A stretch of 7,345 nt of DNA, taken from assembly GCA_030602145.1 (NCBI GenBank), contig JAUWAH010000111.1:1-7345 (forward strand). Direction: 5' to 3'. The first letter of the stretch is position 1. Each line of letters starts with the position of its first letter. Under the pieces are notes generated by a model. It was given only the letters and a program-made list of their open reading frames with translations, was not told the DNA's origin and searched no databases. This document shows, in pieces, positions 1-6,564 of this stretch. The translations under genes and the position numbers were made by a program. This DNA is from Desulfobulbus sp. Its GTDB lineage: Bacteria > Desulfobacterota > Desulfobulbia > Desulfobulbales > Desulfobulbaceae.

Positions 1-448
1 GTTCTGGCCCGGATCGGGCTCCGAGCAGCACGTGGCAATCCTCGATGGCCGCCGGGTTCTCGGTTTTGAGCCGATCGGCCAGAAAGAGCAGGGGGGCGAT
101 GCCGATGCCGCCGCCTACCAGGCAGATCGAACCCTTTGGCCTCAGGCTGAAGCCCCGGCCCAGCGGTCCGATCAGCTCGACCTCTCGGTCGGGCCTGTAT
201 TCAGCCAGCAAACCGGTCCCCCGGCCGACCACCCTGATAAGGAGTTGAATCAGTTCCGGCGTCGGGCACCGGTGGATGGAAAAGGGCCGGCGCAGCAGCG
301 GATCAAGGGTGGCGTTGCAGGTTGCCATGACAAACTGACCCGGCAGGGCAACGGCGGCAATCCTCGGGGCGTGCAGAGTCAGGCGGTGGAAACCGGAGCC
401 GAACTGCTCGGTGGATCTGATAATGGATTTTTCCTGGAACTCGGACAT
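1..448 (-). CDS. pyrK: Dihydroorotate dehydrogenase electron-transfer subunit PyrK (N-terminal part, cut by window edge)
   Basis: The minus strand is open from an ATG at 448 to the window edge, giving 149 residues of a protein of the ferredoxin-NADP reductase superfamily. An FAD-binding RRPFSIH motif lies at residues 53-59, GRGT at 75-78, GPLGRGF at 94-100, and the glycine-rich nucleotide-binding loop GGGIGIAPL at 112-120. This combination is characteristic of PyrK, which carries FAD and a 2Fe-2S cluster and passes electrons from dihydroorotate oxidation by PyrD to NAD+ in pyrimidine synthesis, in the cytoplasm. The C-terminal cysteine cluster that would bind 2Fe-2S lies beyond the edge and cannot be checked. 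The start is fixed by an in-frame stop 18 nt upstream with no other start codon between, although no good ribosome binding site is visible. Related sulfide dehydrogenase or NfnA-type subunits share the fold, but the RRPFSIH and GPLG motifs favour PyrK. pyrD is presumably just outside the window. Confidence 0.87.
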   Translation of the reverse strand, partial: MSEFQEKSIIRSTEQFGSGFHRLTLHAPRIAAVALPGQFVMATCNATLDPLLRRPFSIHRCPTPELIQLLIRVVGRGTGLLAEYRPDREVELIGPLGRGFSLRPKGSICLVGGGIGIAPLLFLADRLKTENPAAIEDCHVLLGARSGPE

Positions 449-515
449 GGAAAGCGATACAACAGGTCACAGGGAGCAAAGGCTCTTTTCTTCAATCAAC
501 AAAGGGTTATCAAGC

Positions 516-1301
516 ATGGATTTGGCGCAACTCAGCATGGCCGCGGTCTTTGGGGCTCTGGTCGGATCGTTTCTCAATGTGGTTATTCTCCGTTTGCCGA
601 AGGAAAATGGTTCGATCGTCTTTCCAGCCTCGCACTGTCCGCACTGCAAGCGACCGCTCGTCTGGTACGAAAATATCCCCATTTTCAGCTTCCTGGCCCT
701 GCGGGGCCGGTGCAGGACCTGCAAGGCAGCCATTTCCTGGCAGTATCCTGTGGTCGAGTTGGCCATGGCCTGTTTATCGGCCCTGGTCTTCCACCGGTTC
801 GGAATTGGTTTCGAGATGCCGTACTACTTCGTTTTTTGCGCTGCCCTGCTGGTTATCATATTTATCGACATCCATCATCAAATAATTCCCGATCGCATCA
901 GCCTGCCGGGTATTGTCCTCGGGTTCGCCGGATCGTTTGCGATCTCAACGGTCACCTGGCAGCAGTCGGGTCTGGGCATCCTGCTGGGCGGCGGCCTGCT
1001 CTATGCAGTGGCCTATGGCTATTACGCACTCACCCGCCGGGAAGGCATGGGCGGCGGCGACATCAAGTTGCTGGCCATGATTGGCGCCTTTCTTGGCTGG
1101 CAGAGTTTGCTGTTCGTGGTCTTCGCCAGTTCCGTCACCGGCAGCATTGTCGGGGTGGCAGCCATGATCAAGCAGAAAAAAGGCGGCCAAACCCGCCTTC
1201 CCTTCGGTCCCTTCCTGGCCTTGGCCGCTCTGGCATACCTGTTTCTCCAAGACCGGATCGCCGATCTCTGGCAACTCTACCTGCGCTCGGCGGGGCTTTG
1301 A
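516..1301 (+). CDS. pilD: Prepilin peptidase / N-methyltransferase (type IV pilus or type II secretion, A24 family)
   Basis: This 261-residue inner-membrane aspartic protease cleaves the leader of type IV prepilins or type II secretion pseudopilins and N-methylates the new end. The N-terminal domain has the usual GSFLNVVILRLP stretch (residues 17-28) and two CxxC pairs (C41/C44 and C66/C69) in the cytoplasmic zinc-binding loop. The catalytic aspartates are probably D118, in FIDIHHQIIPD, and D182, in GMGGGDIK. They lie 64 residues apart, as in studied family members. About seven or eight hydrophobic segments follow the loop, and the length is normal for the family. The frame stays open back to 411, but the ATG at 516 is preferred because AAAGGG lies 9 nt upstream and the family N-terminus begins here. 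An earlier start would overlap pyrK. The gene stands alone, divergent from pyrK and convergent with dsrP, with no pilus or secretion genes in view, so pilus and type II secretion roles cannot be told apart. Confidence 0.92.
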   Translation: MDLAQLSMAAVFGALVGSFLNVVILRLPKENGSIVFPASHCPHCKRPLVWYENIPIFSFLALRGRCRTCKAAISWQYPVVELAMACLSALVFHRFGIGFEMPYYFVFCAALLVIIFIDIHHQIIPDRISLPGIVLGFAGSFAISTVTWQQSGLGILLGGGLLYAVAYGYYALTRREGMGGGDIKLLAMIGAFLGWQSLLFVVFASSVTGSIVGVAAMIKQKKGGQTRLPFGPFLALAALAYLFLQDRIADLWQLYLRSAGL

Positions 1302-1310
1302 CCGGCGGGC

Positions 1311-1342
1311 AAAAAAAAACCCCCGAAAGATTCGGGGGTTTT
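1311..1342. terminator. Bidirectional intrinsic terminator between convergent pilD and dsrP
   Basis: CCCCCGAA at 1320-1327 pairs perfectly with TTCGGGGG at 1331-1338 around a 3-nt loop. The stem can be lengthened by pairing A residues at 1316-1319 with TTTT at 1339-1342. Read on the minus strand, the hairpin is followed by nine T residues (1319-1311), a strong ending for the dsr transcript 21 nt after the dsrP stop. Read on the plus strand it is followed by only four T residues, a weaker but plausible ending for pilD. Confidence 0.9.
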
Positions 1343-1362
1343 GGTGCCTGCATGAAGGAAGG

Positions 1363-2535
1363 TCAGGCTTCGACTTCGTGTTCCACGCCGATGGCGATCT
1401 TGTAGAGGATCGTCAGGATGAAGAACCCGGTCGCCCACACGCCGATGGTGATGAAAATCTCGTTGATGGTCGGATAGTACTCGACAATCTCATGGGTCGG
1501 GGTGGGGACAAAGCCGCCAAGGACAAAGCCGATGCCCTTGTCCAGCCAGAAGGCAAGAAAGATCGAGGCACAGCCGATGCCCAACCAGAGATCGTTGTCC
1601 CGGCGGGTGCGAGGATAATTGATGAGCGCGATGCCGACGAAGAAAAGCACCACAAAGCCCCACATGTAAGGCACCAGGTTGTTGTAAACATGGCCGTGAT
1701 GTTCAAGGCCGAAGAACAGGTATTCCAGGGTGTGCTTGTGGCCGGGGATATCCGAGTAGAAGCCGACAAAGAACTCCAGGCCGACAAAGAACATATTGGC
1801 GATGGCCGCATAGCTGATGATGGTCACCATCTTGTCGATGGCCTGTTTGCCGGCGTCGAAGTGGGCCACCCGCTTGAGGATCAGGGCAATGACCACAATC
1901 AGGGCCGGACCGGCGGCAAAGGCCGAGGCCAGGAAGCGGGGCGCGACGATGGCGGTCAGCCAGAAGTGACGGCCGGGCAGACCGCAGTACAGCATGGCGG
2001 TGACGGTATGGATCGAGAAAGCAAAAGGAATAGACAGGTAGACAAAGAAGTAGATCCACTTCGGGGGAGCCACCTGCTTGCGTTCGGCGGTCAGGATGAC
2101 CCAGCCGCACAGGACGTTCAGCAGCAGGTAACCCCAGAGCACGCACATATCCCAGAACAACATGGATTGGGGGGAGGGGTAGAGCAGGACATTCAGTCCA
2201 CGCAACGGTTGGCCAAGGTCGGCCATGATGAACATCATGCACATCAGCAATGCTGCAATGGCGAGAAATTCACCCAGGATGGTGATCCTGCCGAATGCCT
2301 TGAAATTATGAATGTAATAGGGAAGCACCAGCATCACGCCTCCGGCGGCCACGCCGACCAGGAAGGTGAACTGGGAGATGTAGATACCCCAGGAGACGTC
2401 GCGGGTCATACCGGTGAGGCCAAGGCCGAAGAAATACTGACGGAGGTAGCAGACCGCAGCCACCGCGATAAAAAAGCCGAGGAAGGCCAGCCACATCCAG
2501 TAGTAATTGTTTCCTTTTAGTGCTTTTTCAAACAT
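1363..2535 (-). CDS. dsrP: DsrP, NrfD-like integral membrane subunit of the DsrMKJOP complex
   Basis: This 390-residue polytopic protein of the NrfD/PsrC family has about ten hydrophobic segments, near residues 14-31, 51-73, 84-105, 126-149, 161-182, 195-220, 238-258, 287-307, 316-331 and 359-381. The stretch from IPFAFSIHTVTA (169-180) through GLPGRHFW (185-192) to APRFLASAFAAGPA (198-211) is the strongly conserved family signature. In the complex DsrP sits in the inner membrane, exchanges electrons with quinone, and partners the periplasmic DsrO; it has no cytoplasmic domain. The gene is last in the operon. Its ATG lies 7 nt after the dsrO stop, and a GAGG at 2544-2541, overlapping that stop, serves as the ribosome binding site, suggesting translational coupling. 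Closely related proteins occur in Hme, Tmc and Qrc complexes, but the position after dsrO settles the name. Confidence 0.95.
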   Translation of the reverse strand: MFEKALKGNNYYWMWLAFLGFFIAVAAVCYLRQYFFGLGLTGMTRDVSWGIYISQFTFLVGVAAGGVMLVLPYYIHNFKAFGRITILGEFLAIAALLMCMMFIMADLGQPLRGLNVLLYPSPQSMLFWDMCVLWGYLLLNVLCGWVILTAERKQVAPPKWIYFFVYLSIPFAFSIHTVTAMLYCGLPGRHFWLTAIVAPRFLASAFAAGPALIVVIALILKRVAHFDAGKQAIDKMVTIISYAAIANMFFVGLEFFVGFYSDIPGHKHTLEYLFFGLEHHGHVYNNLVPYMWGFVVLFFVGIALINYPRTRRDNDLWLGIGCASIFLAFWLDKGIGFVLGGFVPTPTHEIVEYYPTINEIFITIGVWATGFFILTILYKIAIGVEHEVEA

Positions 2536-2542
2536 GGTGGCC

Positions 2543-3346
2543 TCACACGATGTAAAAGACAGAAGGTAAGGTTCCGAGGGAAGGATTCCGCAGACGTGTA
2601 TACTTTTCTTTCAGAATCTGACGGATCTCGGAATTGGGATCATTCAGGTTGCCAAAGACCAGCGCCTTGCTGTCGGCAACCGCTTCGACGCAGGCCGGTA
2701 GTTTGCCAATCTGCACCAGTTCGACGCAGAAATTGCATTTTTCGACAACGCCGCGGGTTCGGGCCGGGTAGTCCTGGTTGATATCGACAATGAACGGCCG
2801 GGGCTCGCGCCAGTTGAAACTGCGGCTGCCGTACGGGCAGGCGGCCATGCAGAACCGGCAGCCTATGCAGCGGTGATAATCCATGCCGATGATGCCGTCC
2901 TCGTAGCGGAAGGTCGCCTTGGTGGGGCAGGCACGCACGCAGGGCGGGTTGTCGCAGTGGTTGCACAGGATGGGCAGTTGCTTCTTCTGGTTGGCTTCGT
3001 CCTGATAGTGATTGGGTGCCTCCGGGAAGGCGTTTTCAAAGTGGGTCATCCAGATCCACTTGATCTCATCCCTCTTGTCGGGGAACTGCGGCACATTATG
3101 GAACTGGTGACAGGCCTTGATCGCCTTGTCGCCCAAGCCGGGATCATCATAAAACTTTTTGACGTCAATGACCATGCCGTATCGAACAGCACCGGCACTG
3201 GCCTGCTGTGCTCCATGACCACCACCCGCTGCGGCCTCAGCCACGCCGGCGCCTGCAACCAGACGGTCTACGACTGCGGTTCCGCCAAGACCCGCCAGCG
3301 TGGAGATACCGGCTACCTTGAGGAAATTTCTTCTCTTTATATCCAT
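2543..3346 (-). CDS. dsrO: DsrO, Tat-exported ferredoxin-like Fe-S subunit of DsrMKJOP
   Basis: This 267-residue protein belongs to the PsrB/HybA-like poly-[4Fe-4S] family. A Tat signal begins KRRNFLK at residues 4-10, followed by a hydrophobic stretch rich in glycine and alanine to about residue 40, so the protein acts in the periplasm, probably between DsrJ and DsrP. Two complete cluster motifs are present: C128, C131, C136, C140 and C160, C163, C166, C170. The other pair of motifs is incomplete. Only C79 remains of the first, and C204, C207 and C219 of the last, whose usual fourth cysteine position is V223. By the family pairing rule this leaves ligands for three clusters, not four. The start is supported by AAGGAGGAG about 11 nt upstream, in the 24-nt gap after dsrJ. 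Order and spacing fit one transcript with dsrMKJ and dsrP. Confidence 0.95.
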   Translation of the reverse strand: MDIKRRNFLKVAGISTLAGLGGTAVVDRLVAGAGVAEAAAGGGHGAQQASAGAVRYGMVIDVKKFYDDPGLGDKAIKACHQFHNVPQFPDKRDEIKWIWMTHFENAFPEAPNHYQDEANQKKQLPILCNHCDNPPCVRACPTKATFRYEDGIIGMDYHRCIGCRFCMAACPYGSRSFNWREPRPFIVDINQDYPARTRGVVEKCNFCVELVQIGKLPACVEAVADSKALVFGNLNDPNSEIRQILKEKYTRLRNPSLGTLPSVFYIV

Positions 3347-3370
3347 GGCGTCTCTCTCCTCCTTCGCCGT

Positions 3371-3742
3371 TTACTCAACAGGAGCCAAATGGCATTCCCA
3401 GCAGTAGGGTTTGACCGCCGCATAGGTGTGGCAGGGGTCACAGAACTGCTTTTTGCTCGTGTGGCACTTCATGCAGGTCAGCATCAGGCTTTTCGGATAC
3501 TGTTTGCCCTCGATTTCGATGTTGGCCCGCTGGCCGTCGCGCAGGACCTCGTCCCGCCAGACATTCAGCAACTGCATGTGCTTGGCGCGGATTTCAGCGG
3601 CAGGCAACACGCAGGTCTTGGCATCCTTGGGTAATTCGATTTTCGGCGGCGCCCCTGCGGAGCCACGGTTGTACCAAATGGGTATGGTAATAAACAGGAC
3701 GAAGACAATCAGTCCCGGAATTATTTTACCGCTGTCATACAT
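3371..3742 (-). CDS. dsrJ: DsrJ, membrane-anchored tri-heme cytochrome c subunit of DsrMKJOP
   Basis: This 123-residue protein has an uncleaved-looking N-terminal membrane anchor (about residues 7-24) and a periplasmic domain with three CxxCH heme c sites: CMKCH at 90-94, CDPCH at 101-105 and CWECH at 114-118. C44, in the DAKTCVLP stretch, matches the conserved cysteine outside the heme motifs that gives DsrJ its unusual His/Cys-ligated heme. H55, M57 and M87 are candidates for the other distal ligands. The size and motif spacing are those of the DsrJ family. It lies 27 nt after dsrK and 24 nt before dsrO, with a GGGAGGAAG ribosome binding site just upstream of the ATG. The proposed role is electron exchange with periplasmic cytochromes or sulfur chemistry; neither can be decided from sequence. 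Confidence 0.96.
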   Translation of the reverse strand: MYDSGKIIPGLIVFVLFITIPIWYNRGSAGAPPKIELPKDAKTCVLPAAEIRAKHMQLLNVWRDEVLRDGQRANIEIEGKQYPKSLMLTCMKCHTSKKQFCDPCHTYAAVKPYCWECHLAPVE

Positions 3743-3769
3743 CGTTCTTCCTCCCTTCCTGGCGGTCTG

Positions 3770-5401
3770 TTAAACCAAGGTCCTGAGCCCTTCGGTCAGG
3801 TCTTGTCGTTGTTCACCTTCGATCACCAACGCGTTGCCGACAAGCTCACTCAGACCGGCCACCTGTACTTCGGGCACCCAGTAGTTCATGAGGGTTGTCA
3901 GGGTTGCCCTGTCGATCGCACATACGCAGCCCAGCGTGTTGACGCCGTGCTTATCGTGGACATACTTGACGGCGTTGGCCCGCGGAAAACCTGAGCGCAT
4001 GCGGAGTTCCATGATCTCGTCGGTGTTCAGCGCCGTGCCGGAACCGCAGCAGAAGGTCTGTTCGCGGATGGTATTCTCGGGCATGTCGTACCACTTGTCG
4101 ACAACGTGATCGAGAATATAGCGCGGTTCTTCGAGTAACCCCATGGCCCGAGAGGTGTTGCATGAGTCGTGGAAGGTGGCCATGACATGGGCATTGCGGC
4201 TCTTGTCGAGGGTGATCTTGTTGTTGCGGATCAGGTCAGCGGTGAACTCGGAGATGTGCACCATCTTGGTGGTGGCGGCATTATCGAACACCGTGCCGGT
4301 GATCGGGGAGCGCGGCATCTCAAGGAAGTCGGCCGGTCCGTTCATGGTGTCCATGTACTGGTGCAGGACGCGCCACATGTGGCCGCACTCGCCGCCAAGG
4401 ATCCACCGCACGCCCAAACGTTTGGCCTCGGCATACATCTTGCCGTTGAGCTTCTTCATCATCTCGTTGGAGGTAAAGAGTCCGAAGTTGCCGCCTTCGG
4501 AGGCGTAGGTCGACCAGGTGTAGTCGAGGCCGATGGCTTCGAACAGCAGCAGGTAGCCCATGCAGGTGAAGATGCCCGGTTCGGCGAAGACATCCGCCGA
4601 GGGAGTGATGAACAGCACCTCGGCACCCTTGCGGTTGAAGGTCGGATTGACCCGGACGCCGGTCAGGTTTTCGATGTCGTCGCAGAGGAACTCGACGTTG
4701 CCCTTGAAAGCTTGGGGTGTCAAGCCCATGTGGTTGCCGGTGCGGTTGGAGTTGGCCACCGGCTCCATGGCCCAGTTGATGCCGACCCCCACCAGGTGCA
4801 GCAACTCGCGCAGCATCATGGTGATTTCGGCGGTGTCGATGCCGTAGGGACAGAAGACCGAGCAGCGCCTACATTCGGTGCACTGATAGGCGTACATGAA
4901 CCATTCCTTGAGCACGCCGGCGGTCATTTCGCGGCCGCCCACCATCCGGCCGAGGATTTTGCCGGCCCGGGTGAACTCCTGGCGGTAGACGGAACGCAGC
5001 AATTCCGCCCGCAGGACGGGCATGTTCTTGGGGTCGCCGGTGCCCAGGAAGAAATGGCACTTGTCGGCGCAGGCGCCGCAGCGGACGCAGCAATCCATGA
5101 AGATCTTCAGGGAACGGAACCGGTCGAGCCGGTCGGCGATCCCTTGAAGGATGATTTCCTTCCAGTTTTCGGGAAGTTTCCAGTCGTCGTCCTCGGGGTT
5201 CCATTCGCGGGCATTGGGGAAACTGACGCCCTTTTGGCTGTCCAGGTACCTGATTACCTCAGACTTGGCCGGGTAGGCATAGTTTCCGGGTTTGAAGACG
5301 GCAGGCACATCCATCCAGTCCTTGGTCGGGATGGAGCCCGTCATCAGCGAAGGTCCCTCGGCAACGCTCCGTGCCAGCTTATCTACCTTTACTACTGCCA
5401 T
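3770..5401 (-). CDS. dsrK: DsrK, HdrD-like catalytic iron-sulfur subunit of DsrMKJOP
   Basis: This 543-residue cytoplasmic protein has no signal peptide or membrane segment. The central ferredoxin-like part holds two complete [4Fe-4S] motifs, C105/C108/C111/C115 and C174/C177/C180/C184. The C-terminal part is a heterodisulfide-reductase-like CCG module: C414 in HDSCNTSR, C451-C452-G in FCCGSG, and C492 and C494 in GCVCAID, which would hold the noncanonical [4Fe-4S] catalytic centre. C339 in GGECGH is another conserved-looking cysteine. DsrK is held to the membrane by DsrM and is the likely site where electrons reach DsrC, the trisulfide carrier of sulfite reduction. An AAGGAC ribosome binding site precedes the ATG, and the gap from dsrM is 37 nt. 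The last CCG pair is C-x-C where related Hdr subunits have C-x-x-C. Length and domain order are normal for DsrK. Confidence 0.96.
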   Translation of the reverse strand: MAVVKVDKLARSVAEGPSLMTGSIPTKDWMDVPAVFKPGNYAYPAKSEVIRYLDSQKGVSFPNAREWNPEDDDWKLPENWKEIILQGIADRLDRFRSLKIFMDCCVRCGACADKCHFFLGTGDPKNMPVLRAELLRSVYRQEFTRAGKILGRMVGGREMTAGVLKEWFMYAYQCTECRRCSVFCPYGIDTAEITMMLRELLHLVGVGINWAMEPVANSNRTGNHMGLTPQAFKGNVEFLCDDIENLTGVRVNPTFNRKGAEVLFITPSADVFAEPGIFTCMGYLLLFEAIGLDYTWSTYASEGGNFGLFTSNEMMKKLNGKMYAEAKRLGVRWILGGECGHMWRVLHQYMDTMNGPADFLEMPRSPITGTVFDNAATTKMVHISEFTADLIRNNKITLDKSRNAHVMATFHDSCNTSRAMGLLEEPRYILDHVVDKWYDMPENTIREQTFCCGSGTALNTDEIMELRMRSGFPRANAVKYVHDKHGVNTLGCVCAIDRATLTTLMNYWVPEVQVAGLSELVGNALVIEGEQRQDLTEGLRTLV

Positions 5402-5438
5402 TGCTCTGTCCTTATACTCTAGAATTATCCAGCGTTAA

Positions 5439-6455
5439 TCATTCGCCTTGCTTCGGCAACTCTTTCTCGACGGGGATACCCTGCTCAACCATGTCTTCAC
5501 GGAATTCGTCCTCATAGGCCGCATAGGAGTGCGGCTTGATTTCGGGGTTCCAGGGGTTGATGTGGCGAACCATTCTCGAATTGTTGGCCAGATTGCGGGT
5601 CGGGCTGAGGAAGACGCCGCCCATATGCATGAGCTTGCTGAAAGGAAAGTAGGCAAGCAGTGTGCACACCAGGAAGAGATGAGCGTAGAACAGGGAGGAG
5701 ATTTCGGTGACGATGGTCGGAGAAAAGGTCACCAGGCCGATGGCCAGTTGCTTGATGGCGTTGATGTCCACGTCGGTGCGGAGGAAAAAGCGCATCAGGA
5801 TGCCGGTGATCACGATCCCTAGGATCAAAAACAGGGGGAAGTAGTCGTTGATCAGGGAGATGTAACGCACCTGGGGGTTGGTCAAGCGCCGGACGAGCAG
5901 GAACAGCAGGGCGAGGACGATGGTCACGTCGGTTATGTACATCAGCGGCGCTCCGATCTGGAGGAGCGAGTCGCCGATTTCCACGAACGAAACCAGCCAC
6001 GGCACCGGTTCAAGGAACAGGCGCATATGGCGGATGACGATCACCAGAAAGCTGTAGTGGAACATGATGCCGAACAGCCACAGCCATTTGCTCGACTCGT
6101 AGGTGAGCTTTGGTCCGGAGTAAACCGTGGCCTTGGTGTTGCGCCAGAGGGAACGGAAGAGGACGATTTCGAGGAACATTCTGGCCACCACCTGGGCGGT
6201 GTTGACCGGCGCCTCGAGCTTGTCGTACTTGATCCAGGGCAGCGTATAGCCCTGGCCGCAGGTGGTGGGAATCCGGAACGGGACCGGCGATTTGCCCCAG
6301 TGGATCACCCGGTAACAAAAACCGCCTAAGAAGAGCGCCATAGCGAGGTAGGGAATGACAACACCAAAGAGGTATTGCATACCCGGTATCTGCACCGCCA
6401 GCAGCGCAAACAGCACCAGGGCAATTACTGCCGCCAAAGGGAAGGCGTACTTCAT
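5439..6455 (-). CDS. dsrM: DsrM, NarI-like di-heme cytochrome b subunit of DsrMKJOP
   Basis: This 338-residue inner-membrane protein has about six hydrophobic segments, near residues 5-22, 28-50, 127-148, 168-190, 205-222 and 257-275. Four histidines fit the heme b ligands of the NarI family: H133 and H143 are 10 residues apart, and H259 and H277 are 18 apart, the same spacings as in nitrate reductase NarI. DsrM oxidises or reduces menaquinone and passes electrons to DsrK. The loop at 53-125 and the hydrophilic C-terminal tail after 280 are extra to the helical core. The ATG has a good AAGGAG ribosome binding site 8 nt upstream. It is the first gene of the dsrMKJOP run, lying 109 nt after the RsbRD_N-domain gene, and a terminator-like hairpin sits in that gap. 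Confidence 0.96.
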   Translation of the reverse strand: MKYAFPLAAVIALVLFALLAVQIPGMQYLFGVVIPYLAMALFLGGFCYRVIHWGKSPVPFRIPTTCGQGYTLPWIKYDKLEAPVNTAQVVARMFLEIVLFRSLWRNTKATVYSGPKLTYESSKWLWLFGIMFHYSFLVIVIRHMRLFLEPVPWLVSFVEIGDSLLQIGAPLMYITDVTIVLALLFLLVRRLTNPQVRYISLINDYFPLFLILGIVITGILMRFFLRTDVDINAIKQLAIGLVTFSPTIVTEISSLFYAHLFLVCTLLAYFPFSKLMHMGGVFLSPTRNLANNSRMVRHINPWNPEIKPHSYAAYEDEFREDMVEQGIPVEKELPKQGE

Positions 6456-6471
6456 CGATCACTCCTTCGCA

Positions 6472-6504
6472 TTCAATTTGAACGATAACTTCCTGAAAGT
6501 TCAG
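6472..6504. promoter_or_regulatory. Pair of short palindromes just upstream of dsrM
   Basis: Two perfect short inverted repeats lie between the hairpin at 6507-6551 and the dsrM ribosome binding site: TTCAA-T-TTGAA at 6472-6482 and CTGAA-AG-TTCAG at 6493-6504. Their centres are about 21.5 bp apart, near two turns of the helix, and both are built from TTCA/TGAA half-sites. They could be a binding site for a regulator or affect the leader RNA of dsrM. No convincing -10/-35 pair was found beside them, and short AT-rich palindromes arise by chance, so this is a tentative call. Confidence 0.3.
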
Positions 6505-6506
6505 AT

Positions 6507-6551
6507 AAAAACCGGAGGGTTGCCTCGGGTTCCTGCCCCGAAGTCCTCCGG
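6507..6551 (-). terminator. Terminator-like hairpin (possible attenuator) between the RsbRD_N gene and dsrM
   Basis: On the minus strand CCGGAGG (6551-6545) pairs with CCTCCGG (6518-6512). Inside it CTTCGGG (6543-6537) pairs with CCCGAGG (6529-6523) with one G-T wobble, leaving a 7-nt loop and a small internal bulge. Five T residues (6511-6507) follow at once. This is the form of a factor-independent terminator, starting 13 nt after the stop codon of the RsbRD_N gene. It could end that transcript, or let part of the transcription through into dsrMKJOP and so set the ratio of the two. It points the wrong way to act on any plus-strand gene. Confidence 0.75.
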
Positions 6552-6564
6552 CTGGTCCACGCGT

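Noticed and set aside
471..486. A small hairpin (GAGC-AAAG-GCTC followed by TTTTC) between pyrK and pilD
   Set aside because: The stem has only four Watson-Crick pairs and two possible wobbles and it sits just before the pilD start, so a terminator or attenuator call is not supported.
411..515. Longer pilD beginning at GTG 411
   Set aside because: It would overlap the start of pyrK and add 35 residues with no family similarity; the ATG at 516 has a ribosome binding site and the expected N-terminus.
32..1405. A 457-codon plus-strand open frame crossing pyrK, pilD and the terminator
   Set aside because: It is antisense to pyrK and out of frame with pilD, runs straight through an intrinsic terminator, and its translation shows no domain, only glycine-, arginine- and proline-rich composition. 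It is an artefact of GC-rich coding DNA with few stop codons.
1378..2520. A 380-codon plus-strand open frame opposite dsrP
   Set aside because: It mirrors the dsrP reading frame; the product is rich in D, E, G, H and Q with no hydrophobic core, the typical antisense image of a membrane protein.
4169..5422. A 417-codon plus-strand open frame opposite dsrK
   Set aside because: It is antisense to a clearly real gene, has no recognisable motif, and its composition is that of a complementary-strand shadow.
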